This document shows positions 1-8,516 of a stretch of 64,000 nucleotides of DNA, piece by piece. Position 1 is the first letter of the stretch, and every line of letters begins with the position of its first letter. Under the pieces are notes generated by a model. The model saw only the letters and a program-made list of their open reading frames with translations. It was not told the DNA's origin and did no database searches. The stretch comes from Ferruginibacter sp. HRS2-29 (GTDB lineage: Bacteria > Bacteroidota > Bacteroidia > Chitinophagales > Chitinophagaceae). Where the stretch lies: the NCBI RefSeq assembly GCF_024343615.1, contig NZ_RJUB01000001.1:124001-188000 (forward strand), written 5' to 3'. Made by a program: the position numbers and the translations under genes.

Positions 1-975
1 CACGTTCCAGGCAATATCAATCGCCGAAACCAATTCATTCGAAGTGAAATCTTTTTCTTTCATCGCGTCATTTAGTGGAAAAAAAGTTCCATCCAGGTTG
101 GTTTGTTGCAATCCAGCCAACAATGCTTTTTGCAAAATATTATCCCTATGTTGGAACACTTTCAATTCGGGCCTTGCATGGTCCAATGAATTCGCGAAAA
201 GATAATACGGCAATATCGCGTAACGTACGTAGTACGGGCCTTCTGTGTAGTATCCATCCGGAGAAAACAGTCCGTCCATTTGTGCAATGAACCCGCTCTT
301 TCCTTTTTTATCCGTACCATATAAAGCCATGTCAACCCAATCTTTATTGCCGGTGGCAATACCTGCAATCCCAACGCCGGCGCAGGCCCACACCCCATGA
401 TTGTGTATGAGGTTGAACCAGGAAGAAAGGTCTTTGGTTAAAAAATCTACTTCGGGTTTAAAGGCACCTTGTTCGATAACAGTGCGCTCTGGCGCAGACA
501 AAGAGTTGTAGATAAGATCATAAGCCATGCCTGAATACACCAGCCAATTGGCATCATTGAGTGCCTGCCAGAAAATATGTCCCGGAGAACTGCTGGTTGC
601 CTGCGGATGTTTTTTTAAAGTGGGGTTGAGCACCGCATACTTCAGAAACATCTTTTTTACCAGCAAAGCATATTTAGTATTACCGGTAATGTTATATAAA
701 ATACCGCTGTTGAACATCAGCATGTAATTAGCCTTGTGCCGGTCGTGTGTGTAACCGCCGGCAGGATCTTTTGGAAAAGGCACATCCACATCTTTATCGA
801 GCCATTGATCCACCTCCCTTTTTATATCGGCATACGAATCAGTAAGCAATGGATATTTGTTCAATGCGCTTTTGATACCGGGCAATTCCGCCCTGGTAAA
901 AAAAGTAACAGGATGCTGTGCTTTTGTTACCAAAGCAATGGCCATCGAGACAAATATGACAAACAATCTTTTCAT
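1..975 (-). CDS. Alginate lyase, PL17 family (C-terminus off the window)
   Basis: Reading the minus strand from the ATG at 975 gives 325 codons open to the window edge, so the C-terminal part is missing. Residues 1-20 form a signal peptide (MKRLFVIFVSMAIALVTKAQ), so the enzyme is exported. The N-terminal alpha-toroid domain of PL17 oligoalginate lyases is recognisable: an HNHG motif (N192, H193) and a DGYYTEGPYYVRYAILP block with Y249. These match in spacing the Asn/His/Tyr active-site residues known for the PL17 enzyme Alg17c. PL17 enzymes release unsaturated uronate monomers from alginate oligomers by beta-elimination. The gene follows the SDR reductase by 18 nt on the same strand, so the two are probably co-transcribed. 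Family call is firm; exo mode of action is inferred from the family. Confidence 0.85.
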   Translation of the reverse strand, partial: MKRLFVIFVSMAIALVTKAQHPVTFFTRAELPGIKSALNKYPLLTDSYADIKREVDQWLDKDVDVPFPKDPAGGYTHDRHKANYMLMFNSGILYNITGNTKYALLVKKMFLKYAVLNPTLKKHPQATSSSPGHIFWQALNDANWLVYSGMAYDLIYNSLSAPERTVIEQGAFKPEVDFLTKDLSSWFNLIHNHGVWACAGVGIAGIATGNKDWVDMALYGTDKKGKSGFIAQMDGLFSPDGYYTEGPYYVRYAILPYYLFANSLDHARPELKVFQHRDNILQKALLAGLQQTNLDGTFFPLNDAMKEKDFTSNELVSAIDIAWNV

Positions 976-993
976 TCAATTTTTTTAATAAGC

Positions 994-1749
994 TTACGCG
1001 AAATATGTACCACCATTGATCTCCACGCTTTCTCCATTGATGAATGAAGAAGCATCGCCTGCCAGGTAAACTACCAGGTCGCCTACTTCAGCAGCATTTC
1101 CTTCCCGGCGCAAAGGTGTGGCAGCAGCCACATTAGTCCTGATCTCCGGCCTGGTAAACGTATCGTGGAAAGTAGTGTTGATCATGCCCGGCGAAACGCA
1201 ATTGACGCGGATACCTTTGGGGCCCAGTTCTTTTGCAAGCCCTCTTGTCATGGTCAGCACACCGCCTTTTGCAGTTGCGTAGGCAAGCGCCCCGCCGCCG
1301 CCGCCATCACGTGCCGCCTGCGAAGCGAAGTTTACGATAGCGCCACCTTCGGTCATAAATGGAACGGTAGCACGGGTAACGAGGTAGGCCGATTTAAGGT
1401 TTACATCCATCACTGCATCCCAGAATTCTTCATCCAGTTCCGCCAGTGGTTTTCTTCCCAGGATCCCGCCGGCAACATTTACCAATATATGTACCTTATC
1501 GCCAAACACCGTTGTGCAGGCTTCTACCACGGCTTTTACATCCGCAGCTTTTGTCATATCACCCTGCACAATGATCGCTTCGCCACCTGCATCCGTAATG
1601 ATGTCCAGCGTTTCTTCCGCCAGTTCTTTATTACCAAAATAATTGATGCAGACTTTTGCACCCTGTTGTGCCAGTTTGATGGAAACCTGGCGGCCGATGT
1701 CCCTTGCACCACCTGTAACTATGGCCACTTTACCTGTCATTGAACTCAT
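994..1749 (-). CDS. SDR oxidoreductase, probable uronate (DEH) reductase
   Basis: A 251-residue classical short-chain dehydrogenase. The cofactor loop is TGGARDIG (residues 12-19, with Asp where Gly is usual), followed by NVAG (91-94), N117, and the catalytic S143, Y157 and K161 (YATAK). The C-terminus ends in the usual NGE..EINGG segment. The start used is MSSMTGK; the second Met (MTGK, 1740) is equally possible. Placed directly upstream of a PL17 alginate lyase, it most likely reduces 4-deoxy-L-erythro-5-hexoseulose uronate (DEH) to 2-keto-3-deoxygluconate, as SDRs in alginate clusters do. A KduD-type activity is the alternative, because kduI is also in the locus. Substrate is inference; the fold and catalytic tetrad are seen. 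Confidence 0.8.
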   Translation of the reverse strand: MSSMTGKVAIVTGGARDIGRQVSIKLAQQGAKVCINYFGNKELAEETLDIITDAGGEAIIVQGDMTKAADVKAVVEACTTVFGDKVHILVNVAGGILGRKPLAELDEEFWDAVMDVNLKSAYLVTRATVPFMTEGGAIVNFASQAARDGGGGGALAYATAKGGVLTMTRGLAKELGPKGIRVNCVSPGMINTTFHDTFTRPEIRTNVAAATPLRREGNAAEVGDLVVYLAGDASSFINGESVEINGGTYFA

Positions 1750-2007
1750 GCTTATATATTTTTATGTATGAAGTAATGGTTGTGCGTAGGTTGCTTTTTG
1801 ATGAACCCTTTAGGTTCAGGCGAGATATTACAAAAACTTTTATTCTCTTCAATGGCAATTTTAGCAATGTAATATTAACCTGAATTACCATCGCACAGAT
1901 TTTTAGCCCGTTTCAAAATATCTAATTATTTGATTAATAGCTTAGATTAATTCTAACGAAATCGCTTGAAACTTTCACAGGATAGAAATATTTAGGGCGG
2001 GAACGCA

Positions 2008-2025
2008 ACCGGTAACGCTACCGGT
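2008..2025. promoter_or_regulatory. LacI-family operator candidate
   Basis: An 18-bp dyad, ACCGGTAACGCTACCGGT, symmetric at 16 of 18 positions with a central CG, the typical form of LacI/GalR operators. It lies in the 321-bp divergent region between the SDR/PL17 arm and the lacI-type gene, 45 bp upstream of the lacI-type start. It also sits just upstream of a -7-like box. The rest of the gap (1750-2007) is AT-rich and shows no gene. Confidence 0.7.
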
Positions 2026-2035
2026 AATCCCGTAA

Positions 2036-2044
2036 AATCTTTGC
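2036..2044 (+). promoter_or_regulatory. Possible -7 promoter box for the lacI-PL6-kduI operon
   Basis: AATCTTTGC resembles the Bacteroidota -7 element TAnnTTTGC with one mismatch at the first base. It lies 26 nt before the lacI-type start codon and 10 bp downstream of the operator dyad, so a bound repressor would cover the -33 region. No clear -33 TTG is visible, so this is a weak call. Confidence 0.4.
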
Positions 2045-2070
2045 ATTAGTTTTACACAAACATTGCCATC

Positions 2071-3105
2071 ATGAATAAACCTGCCACGATAAAAGACATT
2101 GCCAGGATACTCAAAATTTCTACTTCAACAGTTTCCCGTGCTTTACGTGACGCGAGCGACGTGAGTGCCGAAACAAAAAACGCCGTGAAATCCTTATCCG
2201 AAGAATTGAATTATCAGCCCAATAAATTCGCTCTCAGTCTTCAGCAAAAACAAACGCATACGATCGGCGTGATTGTTCCCAATCTTGATTATGTATTATC
2301 CACGATGGTAAAGGGCATTGATGAAGTGGCCCTGGAAGCGGGTTACACAGTAATGGTGTGCCAGAGCAACGAGTCTTTCGGAAGAGAGATCGTCAATACC
2401 AAACGTTTGTCTGAAAGCCTGGTAGATGGTTTCATCGTGTCTGTATCCAGCGAAACAAAAGTGTTTGATCATTTAAAAAAGATACAGGCGAAGAAGATGC
2501 CCATGGTGGTATTTGATCGTGTGACCCCATTTCTTGAAGCGCCCACTGTGCATCTCGATAACAAGGATGGTGGCTTTCAGGCAACAGAACACCTGATAGA
2601 ACAGGGCTATAAACGCATCGCCATACTGGCCGGGCCGAAAAACCTGGAGATCAGCAACCACCGGCTCGAAGGATATCTTACCGCTTTAAAGAAACACAAA
2701 GTAAAGATCGATCCCGATCTTATCATTAATTGTGATTTCAACCAGGAGTATGCTTACATCGCCACCCAGGAATTATTGTCGATGAAAAAAAGGCCTGATG
2801 CAATCTTCACGATCAGCGATCGCATGGCGATCGGCGCTATGCTCGCCATCAAGGAAAAAGGGTTGAGCATGCCCGAAGATATAGGACTGGTAGGCTTTAA
2901 CAACGAGCCGATGTTCAGCCTGCTGCAACCAAGCATCTCCAGTGTTGATCAGCCTTCATTTGAAATAGGCAAAGTAGCGGCCAAATTATTTATTGAGATG
3001 ATGCATAACAATGAAGACATGAGTTCGGTGGTGGAAATATTAAAACCGAAACTGATCATCCGCGAATCATCTCAACGATTGAAAAAAAACAAACTTACAA
3101 AATAA
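2071..3105 (+). CDS. LacI/GalR-family transcriptional regulator
   Basis: A 344-residue protein of standard LacI length. Residues 5-30 are the helix-turn-helix (ATIKDIARIL followed by STSTVSRALRD) with the hinge helix after it. Residues ~62-335 form the periplasmic-binding-like sensor domain, beginning THTIGVIVPNLDYVLSTMVKGI and containing the usual AI(F)TISDRMAIGAM and GLVGFNNEP segments. It is the first gene of a run with the PL6 lyase (5-nt gap) and kduI (10-nt gap), opposite to the SDR-PL17 pair. The near-perfect LacI-type operator upstream suggests that it controls both arms and itself, probably released by a uronate breakdown product. The inducer is inference. Confidence 0.9.
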   Translation: MNKPATIKDIARILKISTSTVSRALRDASDVSAETKNAVKSLSEELNYQPNKFALSLQQKQTHTIGVIVPNLDYVLSTMVKGIDEVALEAGYTVMVCQSNESFGREIVNTKRLSESLVDGFIVSVSSETKVFDHLKKIQAKKMPMVVFDRVTPFLEAPTVHLDNKDGGFQATEHLIEQGYKRIAILAGPKNLEISNHRLEGYLTALKKHKVKIDPDLIINCDFNQEYAYIATQELLSMKKRPDAIFTISDRMAIGAMLAIKEKGLSMPEDIGLVGFNNEPMFSLLQPSISSVDQPSFEIGKVAAKLFIEMMHNNEDMSSVVEILKPKLIIRESSQRLKKNKLTK

Positions 3106-3110
3106 CGACT

Positions 3111-5378
3111 ATGCTAAGATTATTGCTATTCCATTGTTTCCTGTTGATGAGTGTATGCTCGCTGGCTGGAAACATAAAAGTGAAAGACCTCCATGAATTA
3201 AAAGCGGCCAACAAAAATGCCAGACCGGGAGATATCATTATTCTTCAGAATGGTGAATGGAACGATGTGAAGATCGAACTCAACTGCAGCGGGACAAAAG
3301 AAAACCCCATCAGCTTCAAAGCTGAAACGGCTGGCAAAGTACTGATAACAGGGAATTCCAGCCTGGAACTGGGTGGAAATTTCATCGTGGTAGACGGATG
3401 GTATTTCAACCGTGGATATGCCGGTAAAAACGCAGTTATCAACTTCAGGATCGATAAAGATCAGCTGGCAAATAATTGTCGTGTAACCAATACCGTTATA
3501 AACGATTTCAATAATCCGAAAAGGATGGATGAAAATTACTGGATATCGTTTTCAGGCAAAAATAACCGTATCGATCACTGCTCATTTCTCAATAAAAAAA
3601 ACATGGGCGTATTGTTAGCCGTACTATTAGATGATGAAAGGAGCCGCGAAAATTTCCACTCCATCGATCACAACTATTTTGGAGTTCGTTTACCCCTCGC
3701 TTCCAACTCAGGAGAGATCATACGTGTGGGCGTTTCGCAGCATTGCGAATTTAATTCCAACACCCGGATCACCGATAATTTCTTTGAGCATTGTGATGGG
3801 GAAACTGAGATCGTTTCCATCAAATCCGGCAGCAACGTGGTACGCAACAATCTTTTCAAAGAATGCCAGGGCGGCGTGGTTCTGCGTCATGGCAATTACA
3901 ACACGGTTGAGAATAATATTTTTTTGGGCAATAACAAAGCAGGTACCGGCGGTGTTCGTATCATCAACAAAGGACAATGGGTGGTGAATAATTTATTTTA
4001 CCAATGCCGCGGCACCAGCTTCCGATCACCGCTATCGCTGATGAATGGCGTACCCAATTCGCCGGCCAATCGTTATGTGGAAGTTTCGGATGCTGTGGTA
4101 ATGAACAATACTTTCATCGACTGCACCCCGATCAGTTTTTGCGAAGGCAGCGATACTGAAAGGTCGGTGACGCCACATGAAGTCATTTTCAGAAAAAATA
4201 TTTTTTATAATGAACTTGATCCAAAGATCTACAACGCTTTTGATGATATCAGCGGCATTTTCTTTTTTGATAATTATGTAAACCAATCTGTATCGCAGGA
4301 CTTAGGACGTGGTTTTGATAAATCCATTTCGTTGGTAAGACTGCCTACAGCTCCATTTGCTTATGTTGCTAAAACAGCCATTGATATCACCGGACAAAAT
4401 GATTCTTTGTCTGTGATCGCTGCTAAAAGGCTTTCGGGCAAACTCAGTACCCGGCCTGGTTACAGGGATGATAAGAGATATGCTGCGGTGCTGCTGAATG
4501 CCAAAACCTCTACCGGCAGTAAATGGTTCAGCAATAAAAAATTGGTTTTACCAAAAAGCATAATGGTCAACTGCCCTGATGCAGCAACCCTGATCGCACA
4601 ACTTTCGAAAGCTTCTGAAAACCCGATCATATTGCAACTCACAGGAAAGGATTATCCATTCAGCCAACCGCTTCTTATCAGGGGTGATGTTACCATCACT
4701 TCGATGAACAAAGAAATTTTCATCGGTAGTAGTGAGACTTTGCCTGCTTTAATAGAGCTCAAAGGAAATGGCCGACTGGTATTTAATAACTTTAATGTAA
4801 ATCTCGAAAGCCTGAAGGCAGGTACTTTTATCAGCTCCGATCTTACAGGAACCAGCAACCACAGTAATTTCAACGTTATCAATTCGAAAATAAAAAACAG
4901 TGCCGGCAGTTTTTTCACTGCGGCTAAGTCTACGATGATCGACAGCATAAAGGTGTTGAATTCATCTTTCGAAAACATAACAGGAACCATCTTCGATTTT
5001 TCGAATGAGAATGACAAGAAGGGTTATTACAATGTTGAGAAGATCAGATTCAGTAATAATAATTTTGCCAACAATAGGGGACAATTATTAACTATGCTCC
5101 GTGGGGGAAATGATGAAAGTACGATGGGGCCGCTGCTTGTTTTCGCAGGCAATAAAATAACGAACTGCAGTGCCAGCCAGCCACTGATACAGCTTTACGG
5201 CACCCAGGTATCTTTTATCACCGGCAATAAATTTACGGGCAGTGCCAAAGATGCAATCCTGATACAATATGAGGATGCAGTGAGGGCCGCACATTCACTC
5301 GCTGATAATAAGATAATCTCTTCCGGAAAAATCATTACCAATAAATTTGTAGAAGAAAAAAATAATATCACACCATAA
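3111..5378 (+). CDS. PL6-family polysaccharide lyase (alginate lyase / chondroitinase B-like)
   Basis: A 755-residue secreted protein (signal peptide 1-20 ending in SLAG). Residues ~20-390 form the right-handed parallel beta-helix of PL6. The hallmark active-site block is clear: K238 in VSIKSG and R259 in VVLRHGN, 21 residues apart as in characterised PL6 enzymes. The Ca2+ ligands of the alginate lyase AlyGC are kept at matching spacing (N199, E231, E233). Residues ~400-755 make a second, more variable beta-helix half, as in two-domain PL6 enzymes. Context with PL17, SDR and kduI points to alginate rather than dermatan sulfate. Whether it prefers polyM, polyG or mixed alginate cannot be read from the sequence. 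Confidence 0.88.
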   Translation: MLRLLLFHCFLLMSVCSLAGNIKVKDLHELKAANKNARPGDIIILQNGEWNDVKIELNCSGTKENPISFKAETAGKVLITGNSSLELGGNFIVVDGWYFNRGYAGKNAVINFRIDKDQLANNCRVTNTVINDFNNPKRMDENYWISFSGKNNRIDHCSFLNKKNMGVLLAVLLDDERSRENFHSIDHNYFGVRLPLASNSGEIIRVGVSQHCEFNSNTRITDNFFEHCDGETEIVSIKSGSNVVRNNLFKECQGGVVLRHGNYNTVENNIFLGNNKAGTGGVRIINKGQWVVNNLFYQCRGTSFRSPLSLMNGVPNSPANRYVEVSDAVVMNNTFIDCTPISFCEGSDTERSVTPHEVIFRKNIFYNELDPKIYNAFDDISGIFFFDNYVNQSVSQDLGRGFDKSISLVRLPTAPFAYVAKTAIDITGQNDSLSVIAAKRLSGKLSTRPGYRDDKRYAAVLLNAKTSTGSKWFSNKKLVLPKSIMVNCPDAATLIAQLSKASENPIILQLTGKDYPFSQPLLIRGDVTITSMNKEIFIGSSETLPALIELKGNGRLVFNNFNVNLESLKAGTFISSDLTGTSNHSNFNVINSKIKNSAGSFFTAAKSTMIDSIKVLNSSFENITGTIFDFSNENDKKGYYNVEKIRFSNNNFANNRGQLLTMLRGGNDESTMGPLLVFAGNKITNCSASQPLIQLYGTQVSFITGNKFTGSAKDAILIQYEDAVRAAHSLADNKIISSGKIITNKFVEEKNNITP

Positions 5379-5388
5379 AAAACTGAAC

Positions 5389-6219
5389 ATGAAGATCTTT
5401 CACCAGGTACACCCACGCGATTTTAAAACATATGATACTGCCGGCATCCGGGAAAATTTTTTACTGGAAAACCTGCTGGTAGCCGATTCCATCGAATGTG
5501 CGTATACGCACTACGACCGTATGGTAGTAGGCGCTGCATTCCCCGTGAGCAAATCGTTACAACTGGGAACTTACGATCAGCTGAAGTCTGAAAATTTTCT
5601 CGACAGGCGTGAGATCGGTATTATCAATATCGCCGGAACCGGTAATATAGAAGTTGACGGTGAAAAATTCGAGCTTGAAAAACAAGACTGCCTTTACATA
5701 GGTAAGGGAAGAGTGAAGATCATTTTTTCGAGCAATGATCAGTCTGCGCCGGCAAAATTCATCTTCTTCTCCTGCCCGGCACACAAAGAATACCCTACAC
5801 GCCTGATGAAACCGGCTGAAGCATTACCTGCAGAAATGGGAAGCCTGGACAACAACAATCACCGTGTGATCAACAAGTATATCCACAACGATGGCATCCA
5901 AAGTTGTCAACTGGTGCTGGGTGTTACCAATTTCAAAAAAGGCAGTATCTGGAATACGATGCCGCCGCACACACACGATCGCAGGATGGAATCTTATTTT
6001 TATTTCGACCTGCCGGAAAACCAGCGCATCATTCATTTCATGGGAGAACCCAATGAAACCCGTCATCTTTTTTTGAACAACGAGCAGGCTATCCTTTCTC
6101 CCAGCTGGAGCATACACAGTGGTGTGGCTACTGCCAATTATTCCTTCATCTGGGCGATGGCGGGAGAGAACATGGTGTTTACAGATATGGATGCGGTACC
6201 GGTAGGTGAATTGAGATAG
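5389..6219 (+). CDS. kduI: 5-keto-4-deoxyuronate isomerase KduI
   Basis: 276 residues, near the length of E. coli KduI (278). The cupin zinc ligands are all present: H194 and H196 in PPHTHDRR, E201, and H243 in SIHSGVAT. KduI converts 4-deoxy-L-threo-5-hexosulose uronate to 2,5-diketo-3-deoxygluconate in the cytoplasm. No signal peptide is seen. The gene starts 10 nt after the PL6 gene and closes the operon. KduI is classically part of pectin or glycosaminoglycan uronate breakdown; its place here next to two alginate-lyase families is slightly unexpected. No further uronate genes follow, so kdgK/kdgA and the transporters must lie elsewhere. Confidence 0.92.
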   Translation: MKIFHQVHPRDFKTYDTAGIRENFLLENLLVADSIECAYTHYDRMVVGAAFPVSKSLQLGTYDQLKSENFLDRREIGIINIAGTGNIEVDGEKFELEKQDCLYIGKGRVKIIFSSNDQSAPAKFIFFSCPAHKEYPTRLMKPAEALPAEMGSLDNNNHRVINKYIHNDGIQSCQLVLGVTNFKKGSIWNTMPPHTHDRRMESYFYFDLPENQRIIHFMGEPNETRHLFLNNEQAILSPSWSIHSGVATANYSFIWAMAGENMVFTDMDAVPVGELR

Positions 6220-6306
6220 TTTAAGAGTTTAGAGGTTTAGAGGTTTAGAGGTTTAGAATTCGTTCGACCTAAACTCTAAAATCCTAAACCTCTAAACTTC
6301 TAAACC
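6220..6306. repeat. Inverted repeat made of TTTAGAGG words
   Basis: Directly after kduI, the word GTTTAGAG is repeated about four times. After a short spacer it returns in the opposite orientation (CTCTAAAC, CCTAAACCTC). The two halves can fold into a long hairpin at the end of the operon and may serve as a terminator. It belongs to the set of word-repeat hairpins seen across the window. Confidence 0.6.
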
Positions 6307-6315
6307 TGCTCTCTA

Positions 6316-6346
6316 TTGTTTTTATTAAATATTCCCATTACTTTTG
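6316..6346 (+). promoter_or_regulatory. Bacteroidota-type promoter
   Basis: TTG at 6316-6318 and TACTTTTG at 6339-6346 (matching TAnnTTTG) are separated by 20 bp, the expected layout of a Bacteroidota housekeeping promoter. It lies 25 nt before the lipoprotein gene at 6372. Confidence 0.6.
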
Positions 6347-6371
6347 AGCAAAATCAAAAAAAAACTTCTTT

Positions 6372-6920
6372 ATGAAAAAAATTATCCTCGCGGCACTGGT
6401 TGTGTCAACTGCCGTTTTCTTCAGCTGTAAAAGTTCTTCAGGTGGAGATCCAAAAGCCGTTTTAAGCGAATTCATGGATGCACTTGGTAAAAAAGACCTT
6501 GCTGCTGCCCGCAAACTGGCGACTGCTGAAAGTAAATCCATGCTCGACCTGATTGAAATGTCTGCAAAAGCGGAAGGATCGAAAGCATTCGATAAATACG
6601 ACAAAAGCAAAATGGAATTTGGCGAAGTGAAAATAGATGGCGATAAAGCTACCGTTACTGTAAAAGAAACAGGGTCGAACGAAACCGTAAACTGGCCATT
6701 GAAAAAAGAAGATGGCAGCTGGAAAGTTGCATTCGACAAGTCTTCGATGATGACAATGGGTATGGAAAAAATGAATGAAAAAGGGATCAACCCAATGGAT
6801 AGCCTGCAAAAAGGTATGCAGGAACTGGATAAGATCAATATGGATTCTTTGAAAGAAGGTATGCAAGAAGGCATGAAAGCGCTGGATACCCTGAACAAGG
6901 AGTTGCAAAAAGTACAATAA
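6372..6920 (+). CDS. DUF4878-like lipoprotein
   Basis: A 182-residue lipoprotein. The N-terminal signal ends in a lipobox (VFFSC, Cys ~19). Residues ~27-125 resemble the DUF4878/NTF2-like fold: an alpha-helical start (AVLSEFMDALGKKDLAAARKL) followed by beta strands ending in W..K..DGSWKVAFDK. The C-terminal 60 residues are a Met-rich helical tail with a repeat (DSLQKGMQELDKINMDSLKEGMQEGMK in outline). Function is unknown; the family is common on the Bacteroidota envelope. It has its own promoter upstream and a strong terminator downstream, so it is probably monocistronic. Confidence 0.8.
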   Translation: MKKIILAALVVSTAVFFSCKSSSGGDPKAVLSEFMDALGKKDLAAARKLATAESKSMLDLIEMSAKAEGSKAFDKYDKSKMEFGEVKIDGDKATVTVKETGSNETVNWPLKKEDGSWKVAFDKSSMMTMGMEKMNEKGINPMDSLQKGMQELDKINMDSLKEGMQEGMKALDTLNKELQKVQ

Positions 6921-6947
6921 GAACTGACAAATACTCATTACAGTAAG

Positions 6948-6974
6948 AGCCCCTGACAATTCAGGGGCTTTTTT
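6948..6974 (+). terminator. Rho-independent terminator
   Basis: A perfect 9-bp stem (AGCCCCTGA / TCAGGGGCT) with a CAAT loop and a run of T, 27 nt after the stop codon of the DUF4878-like lipoprotein gene. Confidence 0.9.
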
Positions 6975-7027
6975 ATTCATTGCTTGGGAAAGATGGTTAA
7001 CTTTACGTCCTAAATTCCCTGTATTAC

Positions 7028-7429
7028 ATGAAAAAAATTATAATATTATTGGTTGTCGCGGTAAGCTTTTTTGCCTGCAATACTAAATCCGGTTCACGCC
7101 CTCAGACTGCACTCGATACCGGCCGCGATTTCATCAGGGCAAGCCTGGATGGCGATTTCAAAACCGCGGAAAGTTTGATACTGAACGACACACAAAATAT
7201 CCAGCTGTTCGATCGATACAAATCATTTTACAACACGCTGGACAAGGATAAAAAACAAAAATATAAAGAAGCTGAATATACCATCAACAAACTGGTGGAC
7301 GTTAATGATTCTACCACCACCATCAATTACAGCAATTCTTACATGCACAAACCGATGGACATTAAGATTGTAAGGGTGAACAAATTGTGGAGTGTGGATT
7401 TTAAGTATACCTATTCAGGGGGTGAATAG
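7028..7429 (+). CDS. Small lipoprotein, DUF4878-like
   Basis: 133 residues with a lipobox (SFFAC, Cys ~17). The body has the same plan as the preceding lipoprotein: helical ALDTGRDFIRASLDGDFKTAESL, then strands ending in VNKLWSVDFKY. The two are probably diverged relatives duplicated side by side. Function is not known. A short hairpin with arms CAAACCT/AGGTTTG follows at about 7454-7470 within a stretch of repeated AGTCAATAGT words. Confidence 0.7.
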   Translation: MKKIIILLVVAVSFFACNTKSGSRPQTALDTGRDFIRASLDGDFKTAESLILNDTQNIQLFDRYKSFYNTLDKDKKQKYKEAEYTINKLVDVNDSTTTINYSNSYMHKPMDIKIVRVNKLWSVDFKYTYSGGE

Positions 7430-7531
7430 TCAATAGTGAATAGTCAATAGTCAAACCTTTGAGGTTTGTAAGTTGAATTGAAGTTCATTATTTGGGAAGC
7501 TTTAATTTTTAATTCTTAATTCTTAATTGAT

Positions 7532-8077
7532 ATGTACGTTTTACATCCATGGCATGGCGCTCATTATGGTAAGAAAGAACCGGCGCAGGTAAATGCAATG
7601 ATAGAAATATCCAAGGGCAGCAGCTGCAAATACGAGATCGATAAAGAAACAGGGCTGCTGAAGCTCGACAGGGTGATCTATTCCTCTTTCCACTACCCTA
7701 TCAACTACGGTTTTATTCCGCAAACGCTGGGTGAAGATGGTGACCCGCTGGATATCCTCGTGCTTTGCAGCCAGAGCATTCAGCCGCTTTGCCTTGTAGA
7801 AGCTACGGTAATAGGCAATATGCAGATGATCGATAATGGTGAAAAGGACGACAAGATCATTGCCGTGGCAAGTAAAGACCCTTCGGTTAACCATCTCCGT
7901 GAGATCAGTGAATTGTCGGATCATTTTGTATTGGTACTGAAAAATTATTTTGAGCAATATAAAGTTTTGGAAAATAAATCGGTGATCATTGATGAGTTCC
8001 AGAACAAGGAGACTGCTTATCATGTCATCGAAGATTCCATCAGGCGTTATAGCAAAACGTTCCCTAAAAATGGCTGA
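7532..8077 (+). CDS. ppa: Inorganic pyrophosphatase
   Basis: A 181-residue family I (soluble) pyrophosphatase that hydrolyses PPi to two phosphates in the cytoplasm. The signature DGDPLD (D69, D71, D74) and the preceding FHYPINYGFIPQT segment are intact, as is the downstream VASKDPS block with its metal-binding Asp. Length agrees with the family (about 175-180). The N-terminus begins MYVLHPWHG, typical of Bacteroidota Ppa. The stop codon overlaps the likely start of the next gene, suggesting coupled translation. Confidence 0.95.
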   Translation: MYVLHPWHGAHYGKKEPAQVNAMIEISKGSSCKYEIDKETGLLKLDRVIYSSFHYPINYGFIPQTLGEDGDPLDILVLCSQSIQPLCLVEATVIGNMQMIDNGEKDDKIIAVASKDPSVNHLREISELSDHFVLVLKNYFEQYKVLENKSVIIDEFQNKETAYHVIEDSIRRYSKTFPKNG

Positions 8078-8516
8078 CGTAAAAAAAGTTAGAATGGAAA
8101 TGCATGTCATATTGATCCTGGTACTCATCGGGCTTGCTGCCGGCATGCTGGCCGGGATGGTAGGTGTTGGAGGCGGAATTATCCTGGTTCCGGCACTCGT
8201 TTATTTTCTCGGGTTTTCGCAGAAAATGGCACAGGGCACTTCGCTTGGCATCCTGTTATTGCCGGTGGGAATATTGGCCGCGAGTCAATTTTACAAACAA
8301 GGTTATATAGATGTTCGTGCTGTTGGAGTGGTGGCCCTGGCATTTTTGATCGGTGGTTATTTTGGCAGCAAGATAGCGCTGAGCCTTCCCAATCAGACCG
8401 TGAAGAAAATTTTTGCGCTGCTGATGCTGCTCATCAGCATCAAGATGTTGTTTTTTGATAAAAGCATTCCCGGCGAAGCCACGCTTCATAAAGTAACCAA
8501 AGAAGAAAGGGACTAA
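8070..8516 (+). CDS. Half-size TauE/SafE-family membrane protein
   Basis: The coding region probably starts at 8070 (MADVKKVR, overlapping the ppa stop by 8 nt) or at 8094 (MEMHVILILVL). It encodes about 140 residues with four hydrophobic helices. The first contains GMLAGMVGVGGGIILVPALVYFLG in part, the N-terminal signature of the TauE/SafE sulfite/anion exporter family. Canonical members have two such halves (about 250 residues, eight helices); this one has a single half and would need to dimerise. Substrate is unknown. Its stop overlaps the stop of the convergent NlpC/P60 gene by 4 nt. Confidence 0.75.
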   Translation: MADVKKVRMEMHVILILVLIGLAAGMLAGMVGVGGGIILVPALVYFLGFSQKMAQGTSLGILLLPVGILAASQFYKQGYIDVRAVGVVALAFLIGGYFGSKIALSLPNQTVKKIFALLMLLISIKMLFFDKSIPGEATLHKVTKEERD

